Below are positions 23,150-35,900 of a stretch of 64,000 nucleotides of DNA, in pieces. Position numbers and translations under genes: made by a program. Origin of the DNA: Platynereis dumerilii (lineage: Eukaryota > Annelida > Polychaeta > Phyllodocida > Nereididae). Numbering within the stretch: the first letter of the stretch is position 1; every line of letters starts with the position of its first letter. The notes beneath the pieces were generated by a model. That model did no database searches, had not been told where the DNA came from, and worked only from the letters and a program-made list of their open reading frames with translations. The stretch is from the NCBI GenBank assembly GCA_026936325.1, contig JAPTHN010000001.1, positions 166,206,138 to 166,270,137 of the forward strand, in the 5' to 3' direction.

Positions 23150-24860
23150 CAGTGGGGTGCGAAAGTTTGGGCACCCTTGGAGTGGGGTCATATTTTTTCA
23201 AATTTCAGACAAGGTATTTACAGAATCTTTCCAACATGAATTGTGTTAGGGAAGGATACCCATGCACTCAATTTTACCCCAAAATAACAATTGAAATATA
23301 AAAATGTAAAAAAATACGGGTCTTTCGTCTGATTTTACGTGTGCAAAAGTTTGGGCACCCCTACAGATTCTGATCTTGATTTTTGTATAACTCCACATTA
23401 AAGCAATATAAAAGCTCCAAAACGCATTGGATAATAATGTAAGCATCCCTGGAATTAATTTCTTGTGCATTTTTTATTGTTTTCCCCAACATAGTGACTC
23501 CAACCGTTGCATCTTTGTGGTACATATGGCATCAGTTGCACATGTCCAGGTATACTGAAAGTTCTGAATATTTCTGGGCTAGGAGATCTGGTTAGCCAAA
23601 ATTAACATATTATGTAAAATAACCAAAAATATTTAAGATTTCCATTATTTATTTACGTTAATATCCAGCAAAATTAAAAATATTGATGTGCAGTTCAAAT
23701 TTGTGTTGCTAGCCAGGGACAATTTTTGCTGAAAAAAAAATTCAATTTGGGGTTAATTTTGTTCCGATTTAGTCTATTTTGCTATTTTGTAACAATTAAG
23801 TCTTATATAACAAACTCAGAGACCCCTACAGTTGTGACACTGAACATGGTCGATAAGTGCATCATTCCACCGTCAGCATGCAGATGTTAAAAGTCAAGCT
23901 AAACAAGGTATCACAATTACATAGCTTAATCTGGCTGTCTGAGTCATGCCAAATGACCCATCTAGCTATTTGGAAGCATTCTGGATCATTCATTGTGGTG
24001 TTTGAGACAAGGAAGTAAAAAAATGCATCGAAATGGAATAGCTCCGATACACCAGAATGCGATTTATAAACAAGTTTGACTCCCCAAGGGCAAGAATAGG
24101 AAGGCCAAAAATTATGGAAGACAGCTGTAATAATTCCGAAATTTTCATTTCTACGTAATACAACTCAAAAACAGCAGGTTTCTGAAATATTTTTACAAGA
24201 AAAGCCAAGGTACTCTGATATAGATGCTCAGAAAGTCAAACTTTTGTGGCATTTTAGGTATTTTAGTTGGATATATAGTGTAGGCTCTTATGTCATGAAA
24301 TAAAGATTCGTGTTTTTTTTTTAGTAAAAGCAAAAACTCACTTGATTTTGATAGAAGACATCATAAGCTTTCAAAAAAAATAGGGTGCCAATTTTTCTTT
24401 ACATTCTAAGGGCCTGAAATCCAAGATGGCGTCCAAGATGGCCGCCGTTTAAACAATAATGCAATATCTTCGCTAATAAAAGAGGTATAATTACAAACAA
24501 AGTATGTAAATTGGGGTTTTCTGACACAGGGAAGCCAATGGAATCATTAAATTTAGGCTGCAGGCATTATTTACTTGTCTAACATTAAGATAGCATCTAC
24601 AATGCTAACTGTTCACCATAAATTCTAACGATTATGACACCGTACTCCATTCTATTATATTGGAAATGAATAATCAAACAATATGAATGTTTGATTGACG
24701 AAATGTACACACCACATAGTGAATTAACATATCTATAAACATATCTATACAGGTGTGACATAGTACATCTCTTACATGCCACCGCACGATAAGTAATGTG
24801 GCTACGATAAAGTACAAGATATGTTATGAAATTTAGACTTTACGTTCTGCTATATATATC
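23150..24860 (+). repeat. Left arm of the 5.2-kb element
   Basis: Inverted match to 27245-28332, with about 0.6 kb extra near 23500-24290. It includes a second copy of AAAAGTTTGGGCACCCCTA at 23347-23365 and an AAGATGGC repeat (24423-24443). From ~24430 to ~25080 related sub-blocks recur in direct orientation (24430 with 24977; 24648 with 24874). Confidence 0.75.
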
Positions 24861-27244
24861 AACTACTTTCAGATCCATTCTATGATATTGTAACTAAATA
24901 TCCAAGCAAATGTATGTTCAATTAAAGAAATGTACACACCACATGGTAAATTAATATTTAAAATGCCACATGGCATCCAAATTGGCCACCATTTAGCAAT
25001 ATGTAATATCTTCACTCGTAACAGTGATATGATTGAAAATAAATCATGTAAACAGGGGTTTTCTGACCCAAAGAAACCCATAGGATGACCATAATTTGGC
25101 TAAAGGTGTTATTTAAATAAAAATTAAATACAAAAATTGCAGGAGTTCAACATTATGCTTGATATATCAGTTTGAATCAATGTTTTCAACATCCGTTTCT
25201 CATAAAACTGCACTCATATATCCAACAAATGGATGACAACTTCCCTCTGACAACTAATATTTATTTTTGAAAAGTCTCAAACTATGATAATACTTTCCTG
25301 GATTAGACATGACAAGTCCAAAATCATTGATTGAGGTATATGAAGTCACTGAACAATGTTCAGCGTCGGGTGTAATATGCGTACAAAGATAAATGAAGTG
25401 ACTGTGTGCTTCATCCTTCTTGGCCTTCAGTATAGAGACTAGCATAGTTAATGATGTTCATTTTGGGAAACTAGTTTTCTTCATTAGGTAAACGATCAAA
25501 TAATTTGTCATCAGCCAATGCGCTTCAAAAGGAAGGTGATTGCAACTAAAAAGCTTGATATACAGATCATCTAAATTTTCTGCATCAGACCCCACACAGA
25601 GTTTTGTACCAAACCAATACTTTCAACAAGCAGATATATGTCATTTGCCAAGATGATTAAATAGACTATTTGCATGATGTGTTCTCTGAAGACATTGGCC
25701 GAACTCAAGGCAAACAGACTGAGCAATATTGTTGAACAAAAACAGCTTTTGCTGAAGTGCCGATGCATCTGACTGTGAGATATTTTACATGGTGGAAACA
25801 GAAACATCTGTAAAGTTATGAATGACATTGAAAATCATTATATCATAGTACAACAGAAAGAAATGGGTTTACTCTACACATTCATGCCTTATGAATACAG
25901 AAAACTCACAGACATCTCAAGTTGATAACAAACGACAAAATCTTAGGTTTTCTGCTTGTTAACTCATATACAAATCATCTAGTGGACATATATATGATAT
26001 TGGAGACACAAGGGATTTCTGGTAGCTTACTTGCTGACAAAATATTGTGAATCACTAAACATGGCTTTGTACAAGTATATTTTCTTGATTCCTCACTTTC
26101 GAGGATGAATAGTTTGAATACACTCCATGACACTGTCACTTTGTAACAGTGCATATTTATTTCAGCGTTTATATGACTGTGAGTACACTTTACATGTCCA
26201 TTTAAGACGAACAACTGGCATGGCTCGTTCCTCAATCTCTCAAAACGTTTTAGGAAACTAAGTTAACTAGATCTGCTAGATAGATATTATAATACTGTGT
26301 AGTTATACTTGTTACAATGTTAGTAGAGCTAACAATTTTGTTACTGTCACATTTAGATAGAGGTTGTCATGATGATAAGACACAACATCCAAACCTCGAA
26401 TACGTGAACTTACATCAGGGTCCACTTGTCTGATTTGGTTAAAGATCCTTCACAGGTTCTCCTTGTTGTTTTCCTGTAATCCAAAGGAGAGAAATTGCTC
26501 TGGTACTAACACTGATGTATGCTTATTAGGGCCCTGCACGGGACGGGAGCGGGACTGAACTTGACAAAATTTGGCGGGAGTGGGTTAAAATTCTGAAAAT
26601 TTTATCATTGTAATGCCTAGAACGGGACGGGAGCGGGAGCAGATTTGGAAAGAACGGGCGGGAGTGAGAGAAGAATCTAGTCCCGTGCAGGGCCCTAATG
26701 CTTATCTCCAACAGAATATGACGCCATCTATACTGGTCTGTTGAGAACAAGTGCTATCACCACTTATGCTTGAGGAGTCATTTGCAGATGTGGCTCTTTA
26801 GTTTTTGCATGTTGTATGAAATATCCACACTAAGGTAAATGAGCTTCCTCTTCCCAATTTGTGCTGCAGAAGTATTAAGCCTGTCAATATCTTCTGGTTT
26901 ACTCGCTTTGTGGTACTTTTTGAAAGTCATAGAAGCCATCCATCACCTGTGGCATTTGCTTGGACATTTGACACAGATTCAAGTCTCTTCTTCGGCATTC
27001 AATGTTTTAATCCACAACATTTCAATATCAATATGGCTAGGTAGGCCAAATGAAACTTCAGATGGAGATCTTTTGTCATGGACTGTGTATCGAGATATTC
27101 GCTACTGAGTACATTGTAACCATTCAAAATATGAATTTATTTACATATTTAGGCAATTCAAACAATAGCTGACCATAAAAATTTAACAGAAACAATGAAG
27201 CTGCAATGATGCAAACATTTTAGCCATATTCTTAGCTCTGAAAG
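24861..27244. other. Interior of the 5.2-kb element, no gene recognised
   Basis: Several 60-89-codon frames occur on both strands, but none shows a transposase motif I recognise. A decayed transposase cannot be excluded. Confidence 0.45.
26527..26697. mobile_element. hAT MITE, 171 bp, perfect 8-bp target duplication
   Basis: Inverted ends TAGGGCCCTGCACGGGA and its complement are flanked by ATGCTTAT on both sides (26519-26526 and 26698-26705). An 8-bp duplication is the hAT hallmark. The inside is GGGAGCGGGAC-rich and non-coding. It is nested in the 5.2-kb element and therefore younger than it. Confidence 0.92.
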
Positions 27245-28332
27245 TGGTAATAGCGGAACGTAAAGTCTAAATTTCATGTCACATCTTGTACTTTATCGTA
27301 ACCACACTATTTATCGTAAGGTGGCATGTAATAGATGTACTATGTCACACCTGTATAGATATGTTTATAGATATGTTAATTCACCATGTGGTGTGTACAT
27401 TTCTTCAATCAAACAATCATATTGTTTGATTATTCATTTCCAATATCATAGAATGGAGTATGGTGTCATAACCGTTAGAATTTACAGTGAACCGTTAGCA
27501 TTGTAGATGCCATATTAATCTTAGACAAGTAAATAATGCCTTCAGCCTAAATTTAATGATTCCATTGGCTTCTCTGTGTCAGAAAACCCCAATTTACATA
27601 CTTTGTTTGTAATTATACCTATTTTATTAGCGAAGATATTGCATTATTGTTAAACGGCGGCCATCTTGGACGCCATCTTGGATTTCAGGCCCTTAGAATG
27701 TAAAGAAAAATTGGCACCCTATTTTTTTTGAAAGCTTATGATGTCTTCTATCAAAATCAAGTGAGTTTTTGCTTTTACTAAAAAAAAAACACGAATTTAC
27801 ATATGACCCCACACTAATAGGTCTGAGCTGCTCCAAAATTTCACCAAGGAATAATCTGTCATGTTTAGGTGATGAAAAATAGAAATGATAAATCACCTTT
27901 TTCAGCTCCTGGACTCAAAATAATCGAAATTTTATAAAATAATCTGATGTACCTCGGATACCTAAAATCTTCCAAGCTTGGAGTCATTCTGTTAGGGAGT
28001 AAAATTAAAGATGCACACAAAATGAAGTCCTGGGATGCTTATATTATTATCCGAAGTATTTTGGAGCTTTTATATTGTTTTAATATAGAGTTATAGAAAA
28101 ATCAAGATCAGAATGTGTAGGGGTGCCCAAACTTTTGCACATGCAAAATCCGACAAAAAGACCAATATTTTAAGAAATTTTTATATTTCCATTGTTCTTT
28201 CGGGGTAAAATTGTGTTGATGGATATCCTTCATTCACACAATTCACGTTGGAAAGATTCTGCAAATGGTTTGTCTGAAATTTGAAAAAATGTGACCTCTC
28301 TCAAAGGGTGCCCAAACTTTCGCACCCCACTG
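27245..28332 (-). repeat. Right arm of the 5.2-kb element
   Basis: Reverse complement of the left arm. It contains GGCGGCCATCTTGG near 27657 and GGGGTGCCCAAACTTTTGCA near 28121, mirroring 24430 and 23347. Confidence 0.75.
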
Positions 28333-28334
28333 TA

Positions 28335-29370
28335 TTTTTACCTTTAAAGGAATGCACTTTGCTTTCATGGAAAATGTTGCCATTGTGTCTACATGCAATC
28401 CATGTGGTGGCAAACATGTCACATCTGGTAATTGGTGGAAGAGGCTGGACATAACAGACATAACAAGGACTAACATGGATGAAAGTTATTGGAATGTCCA
28501 TCACATGAAGAACTACAGATGAGGGGTGATTGAAGTTAAGTGGACTGGATGTAGACCATTTGCGAGGTTTCCCGGGCAGTGAAGCTGCAGAGGTGCAATG
28601 TTGTGTACGCAGAGAGTATAGTTTCCTTTTACTGTGGCTACAGTGTTTTTCTAAAACAACTGTTTATCACACCATTTTTCCTTTTTGTTGCCCTATACAC
28701 AAGTTTTTTTAATGATATGTTAATGTAGGAGTACGGGAGAGCCTAATGCTCTGGATATACATGTAGCTTGATAAACTTTAACATGACCCCCATTTGTAGT
28801 AGTAGTATATATTTATTTTGCAACATAGTATGCACAGTTACAATGTTGAAATGTAACCATGTTGAAATTTATGGCAAGTGAATATTGACAGCCCTGAAAA
28901 TAGATCGATTTAAAGATTTAAAGAACTTGAAGCTAGCGGCGAATGTACAGTCTAGGTAAAACAATCTTTTTTAAGAATTTAGCATAACAATATCTGACGC
29001 CCTCTTTCTTCAAACTTTCTTGGTCCTCAATGAACTGAAACAAAGTATAAAAGACTCTAGCAGTCTCCAAACTTGCTGATGTTGCCAGAGAGTCGCTTAA
29101 CGCAGATGCACACATCGATAGACATGCCAAATCTCTGTCTACAGCTTGAAGAAGGGATGCCTCGCCACATCAGTGAATCAGAGCACTCCATTGGTCAGTA
29201 ATGTGGGAGCCATAAGCAGATTTGTTACAATTGTCTGGGTTGATGTCAAATAAAAAAGGCATACAAGGAAGGGAAAAAAATTTGGCTTGCACTTGCAGTA
29301 AGCTTAGCAGCGGGTCACAGAAACATATTATATAAAATGTTTCTAAGGAAACATTGAAAACTGAAGTTGA
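28335..29370. repeat. Duplicated blocks (28380-28760 and 29030-29370)
   Basis: 28380-28760 matches 52970-53270, 61480-61810 and the minus strand of 59490-59770; landmarks are GGGGTGATTG, AGTGGACTGGAT and TTTCACTGTGG-like phrases. 29030-29370 matches 5160-5500. No frame stays open in all copies. Confidence 0.75.
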
Positions 29371-29867
29371 TTCTCAATTGAACAATATGTTAATTACTGA
29401 CATTATTTTGGAAACTGAATGTATGTTGTCATTGAATATGCTACTGTGAAGCATTTTAAATGTTGGTTTTTGATTACATTCTTTTATTGGGGGGACTTTA
29501 TTTGAGGTACATTTTGAGTACGTTCTTTTATAGGGGGGGGGGACCTTATTTGAGATGAAGTCTCCAGAGCCTATTTGTCACTGGCAGAGCCTTTACATGT
29601 TCTCAAACAATTGGCTTGGAGGCCATCTAACAGACACTATGTAGTTTAAAAGTTCAGTCCTGAGAATAGTCTCAGAAATATTGATGTATTGATAGGAGTC
29701 CTGGAGCAATAGCTTCAACTGGTGATGTCTAAAAGATTAATGATACAAACTGGAAACTTTAATCGGTGGAACATGGCCTTTAATTTAATATGTAGATGGC
29801 AATTCCATAGATTAACTGTTCTTATTTTGAAACCGTATTATAGTATACAAATATTGACTGATTTCGA

Positions 29868-29960
29868 GGGCATTAGTCAAATCTATTTCCCTCGAGGGTG
29901 TGCAAGTGAAAACTATTTCACGAGGCCGAAGGCCGAGGGAAATAGTTTTCCTTTCACACA
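29868..29960. repeat. Nested short inverted repeats
   Basis: GAAAACTATTTC and GAAATAGTTTTC flank a CGAGGCCGAAGGCCGAGG core, and TATTTCCCTCGAG lies just outside. It could fold as a hairpin. It may be a tiny MITE remnant. Confidence 0.6.
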
Positions 29961-30076
29961 GGAGAGTAGATAAGCAGACGCATAGCCTACATTGCACTAT
30001 TATTACTGGTTTTGATGAGTTTTTTTTGGTCTTTACTAATTAATGCCCTAATTTTATTATTTTCCTGCACTATTGC

Positions 30077-30240
30077 AAATGTATGGAAAAGTTTGAAAGA
30101 AAAATGTTGGAAAAAAACATTTAGGGAAAAAAGATTTTAGAAAAAAACAAATTTCGGAAAAAAAAATTGGAAAAAAAAAATATGGGGAAAAAAAAATTTG
30201 GAAAAAAAAATTTTTCGGAAAATTTTTTTTTTTTGGAAAA
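30077..30240. repeat. A-rich low-complexity repeat
   Basis: About eight irregular units of the form GGAAAAAAA plus ATTT or ATTTCGG, each roughly 18-22 bp. The FFFPNFFFPIFFFSN-type frames on the minus strand are translations of this repeat. Confidence 0.85.
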
Positions 30241-31046
30241 CAAATAGTCCTGGTCAATATATATACTAAAATAATGACTGACATGTGACCAGCTCTCAGA
30301 CAATGACGGCTCTGCTTTCATGGTCGAGGTATAATAATGATAACCAAGAACACAATCAGTTGGGCCTAAATTAATTGATGCTATTAAGAACAGTGATAGC
30401 AATCAGCTTTTAAACTTCACACCTCAAATAAACTTCACACATCACTGCTCACAAGCAGGCTGCTGATAGTTCAGTCATTTTCCCTGGGTGTGGCACTGCA
30501 AGCATGATGCTACACTGGTGGCGACACCTGTTAGCAAAATAAGCTTTTTTCATGCAGACAACATAAATGAGCATAAAAATGAAATTTTCAAAACAGAATA
30601 GGATAGTTAAGAACCAAATGGAATTTTTCAGACACTACTGCAGTATTGCAAGAGAAATTCAGGGATGTTTACTTTTACCGAAACTAACTGTTTAATCAGG
30701 GACCAACTCCATGGCAGGTACAGGCAGTCCTTCATTCTCACTCCACTGACAGATTCAAAATTTACTATGAGCTGTTGTTAAGCTAAGTTCGCTGACGCGA
30801 ATATTACCTTTCCCCTTTATTTATACTGATCTGTCAAATAATATGTAAATGGCACTGACATGAAATTCGCGCAGCACCTCAAAGTTTTAGGACTTACACA
30901 ATAACTTTTATTTTTAATTCATGTTCAATGCATGAAAGGCAGTTATGTGACTGTTTTTCAAACAATTAGAAAGACAGATATGTGGAAAGATAGAGAAATG
31001 TAGAATAGAAAACAATATCGATAAAATATGTAATACATACAATGTA

Positions 31047-31051
31047 GATAA

Positions 31052-31092
<41 letters not shown>
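31047..31092. repeat. GATA microsatellite
   Basis: About eleven TAGA repeats at the place matching the longer array at 15739-15815, so the array predates the duplication and changed length afterwards. Confidence 0.95.
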
Positions 31093-31093
<1 letters not shown>

Positions 31094-31120
31094 CATCTAA
31101 ATGGTAAAAAGGCAGACAAA

Positions 31121-31756
31121 TGCTGACTGAGAACAGTCTGCTTTACAAGCAGGTGAGCAAGCCAGGCTGCAGACAGACAAAATTCATATCAAAATGGGCT
31201 GTCTACAAGTGGACTGCTCTTGCACTGACACAGATCAGAACATATGCTGTCTTGTGTGTGCCACCTAGTGACTAGTGTGCTATTATGCGAGCTCCTGCGA
31301 GCGTCCACCAACTTTCAACCAGTGGAACACACACAATTTTGTCTGGAAGACACCGGGGCTGTTTCTGAGCGTGTTGATGGCCTTGTCTACTTCCTTAGAG
31401 AATGTGATTGCCGAGTCTGACTCTGGTATACATCGATGTTGAATAGAAATTTTGTGAATGTGCAATGAAATTGGAACTATTTCTTGGGACTGCAATGCTG
31501 TAGCATAGAAAATCAACTTTTGTGGCAGGTGGCAGCAGCATGCAGGTCTCAGTTTCACCAGACTGCAAAATGGGTATAGAATTGGCTTCTAGGTCAGTGG
31601 GACTGCTGCCTTTCAGGTCCGTGCTGTTGACTGTGAGGTCCGCGCCCCCAGAACTCAGCAGAATTGAGCTTGGTTGCTTCAAAAATGCATGTGTGCGAGG
31701 ACGTGAAATAGAGCACCAGCAGTGAAATGTTGTAGCCTGTGCTCTTAGCTTGCCTG
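31121..31756. mobile_element. Unclassified 636-bp insertion with 7-bp target duplication
   Basis: AGACAAA flanks both sides (31114-31120 and 31757-31763). The matching block at 15870-15890 reads GGAAGACAACACTG without the insert. It is less AT-rich than its surroundings. There is no clear terminal inverted repeat, poly-A tail or A/B box. The window's longest open frame (152 codons, minus strand, 31395-31853) overlaps it but starts in flanking sequence, and a second 91-codon frame overlaps in another phase. Neither is recognised. It could be a retroposed gene fragment or an unknown SINE or MITE. Confidence 0.65.
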
Positions 31757-32210
31757 AGACAAACACTGAAATCTGCCAAATTAAAGTGTACGTCAGATTG
31801 TTGATATTACATAATAGTATAATAGTAATAAAAAACAAAGATATTATTTGCATTTAGATTAATTACTATTCTCATTGTCACATCATCAGTTTATAAAGAT
31901 TATATAACTTTAATTTTGTTATGTTTTCTTGTTGTATGTTTGAAATGAAATTAATCACTTGTTAATGATTTAATTTGGCTTGTCAGGCTAATAATTAGTT
32001 ATTCCATAAAAATTATAGGTACAGAGAATATTACCAGAGAAAAGACACTTTTGAAGATGAATATGTTATGTTTTTTTTTAATACGAAACTAAATCATTGA
32101 TAAGAAGCTGGACCCACTTGACTTAATTTCTTGCTGTGGACTGTTGATGTTGAGACCATCACTGCACATATTTTTGTGTCCTCTCTTGTGCTCAATTCGC
32201 TTCACGAAAC

Positions 32211-32799
32211 GGCCTGTGGCCGTTTCTTGCATGAGTATGATTATAAAACTTCTTGTGGCTCTTTGCTGCTTAAATAAATTGTCTAATTTTATATGAAATT
32301 AATTGTTGTATTTTGCGCCTTATATATTGAATCTCCAAACAGCAAGTGAATTTTATTTTCTGGTCATTAATCAATTAGCTTTTATGGCCTGGTTAAATGA
32401 AACCATGAAATTTTATTCGTATGTGCTAGCTGCAATGTGTCACCCATATCTGCATGTGTTGGGTTTTCACGGAGCTATAGAGAAATAGAATACCCCCAAG
32501 AAGCATGGTTAGTATTTAGTTTTAAAGAAAAGACATTGTAGTGAACAAGTTTCCAAATTTTTTATTCACCTGAAACGCGAAGTGTCTCACAAATCAGATG
32601 AAGCTTCCACTGTAAATCTGACAGAATTTAAAGTATTTGTGGTATTTTTGTAAATTTGTGATAATGAGGCAAAACTAGGTTGAATAGGACATCAGATGCA
32701 CTCATTGAGAAGATGAATGAGATGATGGTGTTTTTACTGGGAATGAAATATGCTGAGTATAACATGGAAATCTGATTTGAAGACTTTAGACTAATGCAT
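32211..32799. other. No gene seen
   Basis: AT-rich sequence; the part near 32680-32780 weakly resembles 4600-4720. Confidence 0.45.
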
Positions 32800-35700
32800 G
32801 GTCCAATACAATTTCATGACTTAATAATCATCTTGGAATCTCATTTCGTGGTCAATTGTGTGCGGAACATAATGGAGACACAACATAAAGACTGATTATT
32901 CCACAACCATTCTCCATTCCAGGCACATTATGTTAGATCAGGAAGCTGATCAGGTATCAAGTTTTGTTCTCTCCTAGGAGGATACCCTCATTAGCTAAAA
33001 TTTTACTGCATGGTATCTTTGTCTGATTTGTTTACAAAACTCGTTTTCCTTGTATTCCATTACATAATGTTTTTTTCCCTTTTCTTCAGATACTAGTTCA
33101 GGAGACATTACCTTCCGGAGAATGAAGCCCTGTACCGGCACCCTAGAACAAGCTTGACTGCTGAGTCTGTTGATTTCAGGATTGCCTGACACAAAAAGTA
33201 AGTTTAGCAATTTTTTTGATTGTTTTTAATTTGTAAACTTTTCCAAAGGTATGATTCTTACAGTGGCTCTATTTCTTAATGTTTCATTTATCACATCCTA
33301 TCTGTGCCAGCTGTACAAAGCCATATTCCATTGTAACTGTTAAAACACATGTAAGTAATTTAGTGTGAAGTAATATCTGCTCCAAAACATGTATCTGTTT
33401 TACATTTGAAAAAAGCACAAAAGCATGAACGAAGTGCCAAATATGAATGTGAAGTTGGAGCTTCATAGGTTCACATCCTACACTGCAAACTTTGGGTTCT
33501 TCTTTCAAATGAAAAAAACCAGTAAAGGATTGAAGAAAGCAGAAAAAAGCTTTCCCAATCACTACGCTGTGGTGTTTTTGGATAAAGGCCTTTCACTCTC
33601 ATTCGAAGGGCTACCACTTTTCTCTGCCATTTTCATTGATTAAGAGACTCTCCAGAAGATTCCCCAGTCAATCAAAGAGCTCTTTGTTTAGTCCCATGAA
33701 AAATAATGTCATTGGGTTCAACACATCTGTGGCTTTCCCAGGTTGGTGACTCTCTTTTTGATTTGTGTAGAGAAGTTTTAATTTATTTTGGCCAGACAAA
33801 TTATTATAGACTGATATATTGCTATTGATCAGACTAGTTTTGCTGGCATCCATGGGGACTCGCGGAGGGTGTGGCCAGTCTTACAGGATTTAAAGGGAGC
33901 TGTGTCTTGGCAAATGTTGCTTTGCACTTCCAAAAATCATTACATGTGTTCTATTGGACTTTTCATTCGTTTGACCTGCTACTTTAGTTTCTGTATTTAT
34001 CTTATTTTGTTCTGGTGTGCAGTGATTTTACGCTCTTTTTTACTGAACTACATTAGGGGAAGATCAAGATAGGTCTTGTTCAAAGTAGTAGGTAGATTAC
34101 TTCCAGATTATTGTTCCTGTAGGGTGAATCAATTTCTTGGCTTGTTCAGTATTGACTGTACTACTACAAGGATTTACAGATGATTTCATGTATTCTATTA
34201 GGGGAAAGCTACATTAAAAAACTTATGACATCTTTTAGCCCCATAGAATAACATGTCGCCGAAAAAAATTCACATCAAGTCTTGGTGAGATTATTTGTAG
34301 TTGCTGAGTCTGTTCAATGGCATATTGGCTGAAAATAATTTATAAAGGGTTGATGGAGAACCTTGATTTGATGTTGGGGGCTGAATTGGGCCATTGCAAT
34401 CTATAAATGCTTTTAAAAGTTACCATCTTACTGGATTCCAGTGCATAAATTTCTGTAAGCACTCAACATTCATCTACAGTAACTTACAATGTTTTATTCG
34501 CCAATGAAGACTGACGATTTGTGCGCTAACCCTGCTTCATGTATTAATGTGGCACACAAAGCTCTGCTGGGTGTCAGTGCCTGAGGTTTGTACTTGTTCC
34601 ATCAAAATTCAGTTAGCTTCAGTATGTGAAAGAAGTGCTTCACCGGCATGTGTTGTAGTGGTTTATTCAGAGCTATTGTGTCTTGGTCTTTGCCATAATA
34701 TTACTTGATACATGTATGTCATCCAACACTTATGGCTGTCTTTCTTGTTGTGAACATTATCCAAGGTTAGACTGATTGATGATGCCTTTGTTGTAGACTG
34801 ATGCTCATGACTAAAAGTCATATTACTCTTCTTTCCTTTCACGTTTAGCTGTCCTGTCCTTGGAAGTAAATCATGTGCATGCTTTTTGGGATAGATGGTG
34901 TCCCTTATGCTTTCTGGAGGCTTATTACTGATTGATTCACTGGTTCTTAATTCAGTGCTATCTTGCTGATGTGTTATGGTTGTGTGCAGTTTTTTGTCAG
35001 GTTGTCACAATTCAGATGACCAGAGCAAATGACTGCCATAAACAAGAATTTCGCCCAATCCGCTGGACATGTCTGTCAGCCGCAAGTGATTTGCTGATTA
35101 CTGCTCAGAAGCAATATACCATCTCAAGTTGATCCCACTTGAAAGGTCATCCTGTTGAAGCTGTGTTGATAATAGATCAGCAGAGCACAGCTAAGTACCC
35201 ATGATTTTCTTGAGAAAATTTAATGGCTGTGACAATGACGCATTGGTGCATATAATGGCTCCTCTTCGGTGAAGAGTGGAACTTCTACTTTTTATGGTTG
35301 GAAGGAAAGACAAAATTTATGGAACCGCTGTAATTAAGGCAGTACCTTGTTTGCAATAAACTTCATGTTGCAAGCCCACAGTAAAACTTTTAATATTTGG
35401 TGCAAATAATTTTTTTTCTTAAGAGGTGGAAAAAATGCATGATTCTGAGTTGTTATAGTGAGTGTGCTGTTGCTTTCCAAAAAAAATTATCTGCAGCTTT
35501 TCCTGTGCAGTGCAATGTTGTTCATACACCTGTTGATAAACATCATTCTTGTTTCTATTTCCACTACACGCTTTTTTAAAAATTACATGTTTGAGAGTGA
35601 GCCAGAAGAAGATAAAGTCTCGCTTACAGGTGTGGAGTAAGTTAAGCTGATATCAGAAGTAGTTAACATTTCTTCCTTGTGAATATTATTATAAAAGACG

Positions 35701-35900
35701 TACATTGTGTTGTAAACATTGATATTGTTCGATTAAATGCCCTTGAAATCTGGTGTTGTTGCCACAAATTGTGTCTAATAACCTGTTAAACCTGCAAAAT
35801 AAATTCAGTGATTACAGTATTACAATTAAGCAATTTTCGTGATTTTGATCAAGAGGGCAGATAATATTTATTACCCTCAAATTGTGTGGAAATTCAATGC
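32800..35900. repeat. Duplicated blocks, copy C (first part)
   Basis: 32800-35201 matches 5571-7309, and 35214-35900 matches 13405-13590 with 14600-15400. The junction near 35202 is the unoccupied target of the 6.1-kb transposon. About 34080-34730 has no partner in the other copy. No gene is seen. Confidence 0.8.

Larger units (their letters stand above)
23150..28332. mobile_element. 5.2-kb long-TIR element with Tc1/mariner-type ends
   Basis: The ends are inverted: CAGTGGGGTGCGAAAG on the left and CTTTCGCACCCCACTG on the right, each bounded by TA (23148-23149 and 28333-28334). The block at 61370-61410 is an empty site, reading TTAGCC-TA-TTTGTACC through to AAGAATGCACT. Inverted similarity continues far inside (left to ~24860, right from ~27245), with an interruption. 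No transposase is recognised, so it is probably non-autonomous. A hAT MITE is nested at 26527-26697. Confidence 0.85.
29371..30809. other. No gene seen; low-complexity and palindromic pieces
   Basis: Contains a G-run near 29534, nested inverted repeats at 29868-29960, and an A-rich repeat at 30077-30240. Nothing gene-like is seen. Confidence 0.5.
30810..32210. repeat. Duplicated block (pair with 15480-16340)
   Basis: Same landmarks as its partner, interrupted by the insert at 31121-31756. It carries its own GATA array at 31047-31092. Confidence 0.75.

Noticed and set aside
30057-30402. Phenylalanine-rich 75- and 93-codon frames
   Set aside because: Translations of the A-rich low-complexity repeat.
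31395-31853. 152-codon minus-strand frame as a host gene
   Set aside because: It begins in duplicated flanking DNA and runs into a later insertion, so it joins unrelated sequences; no domain is recognised.
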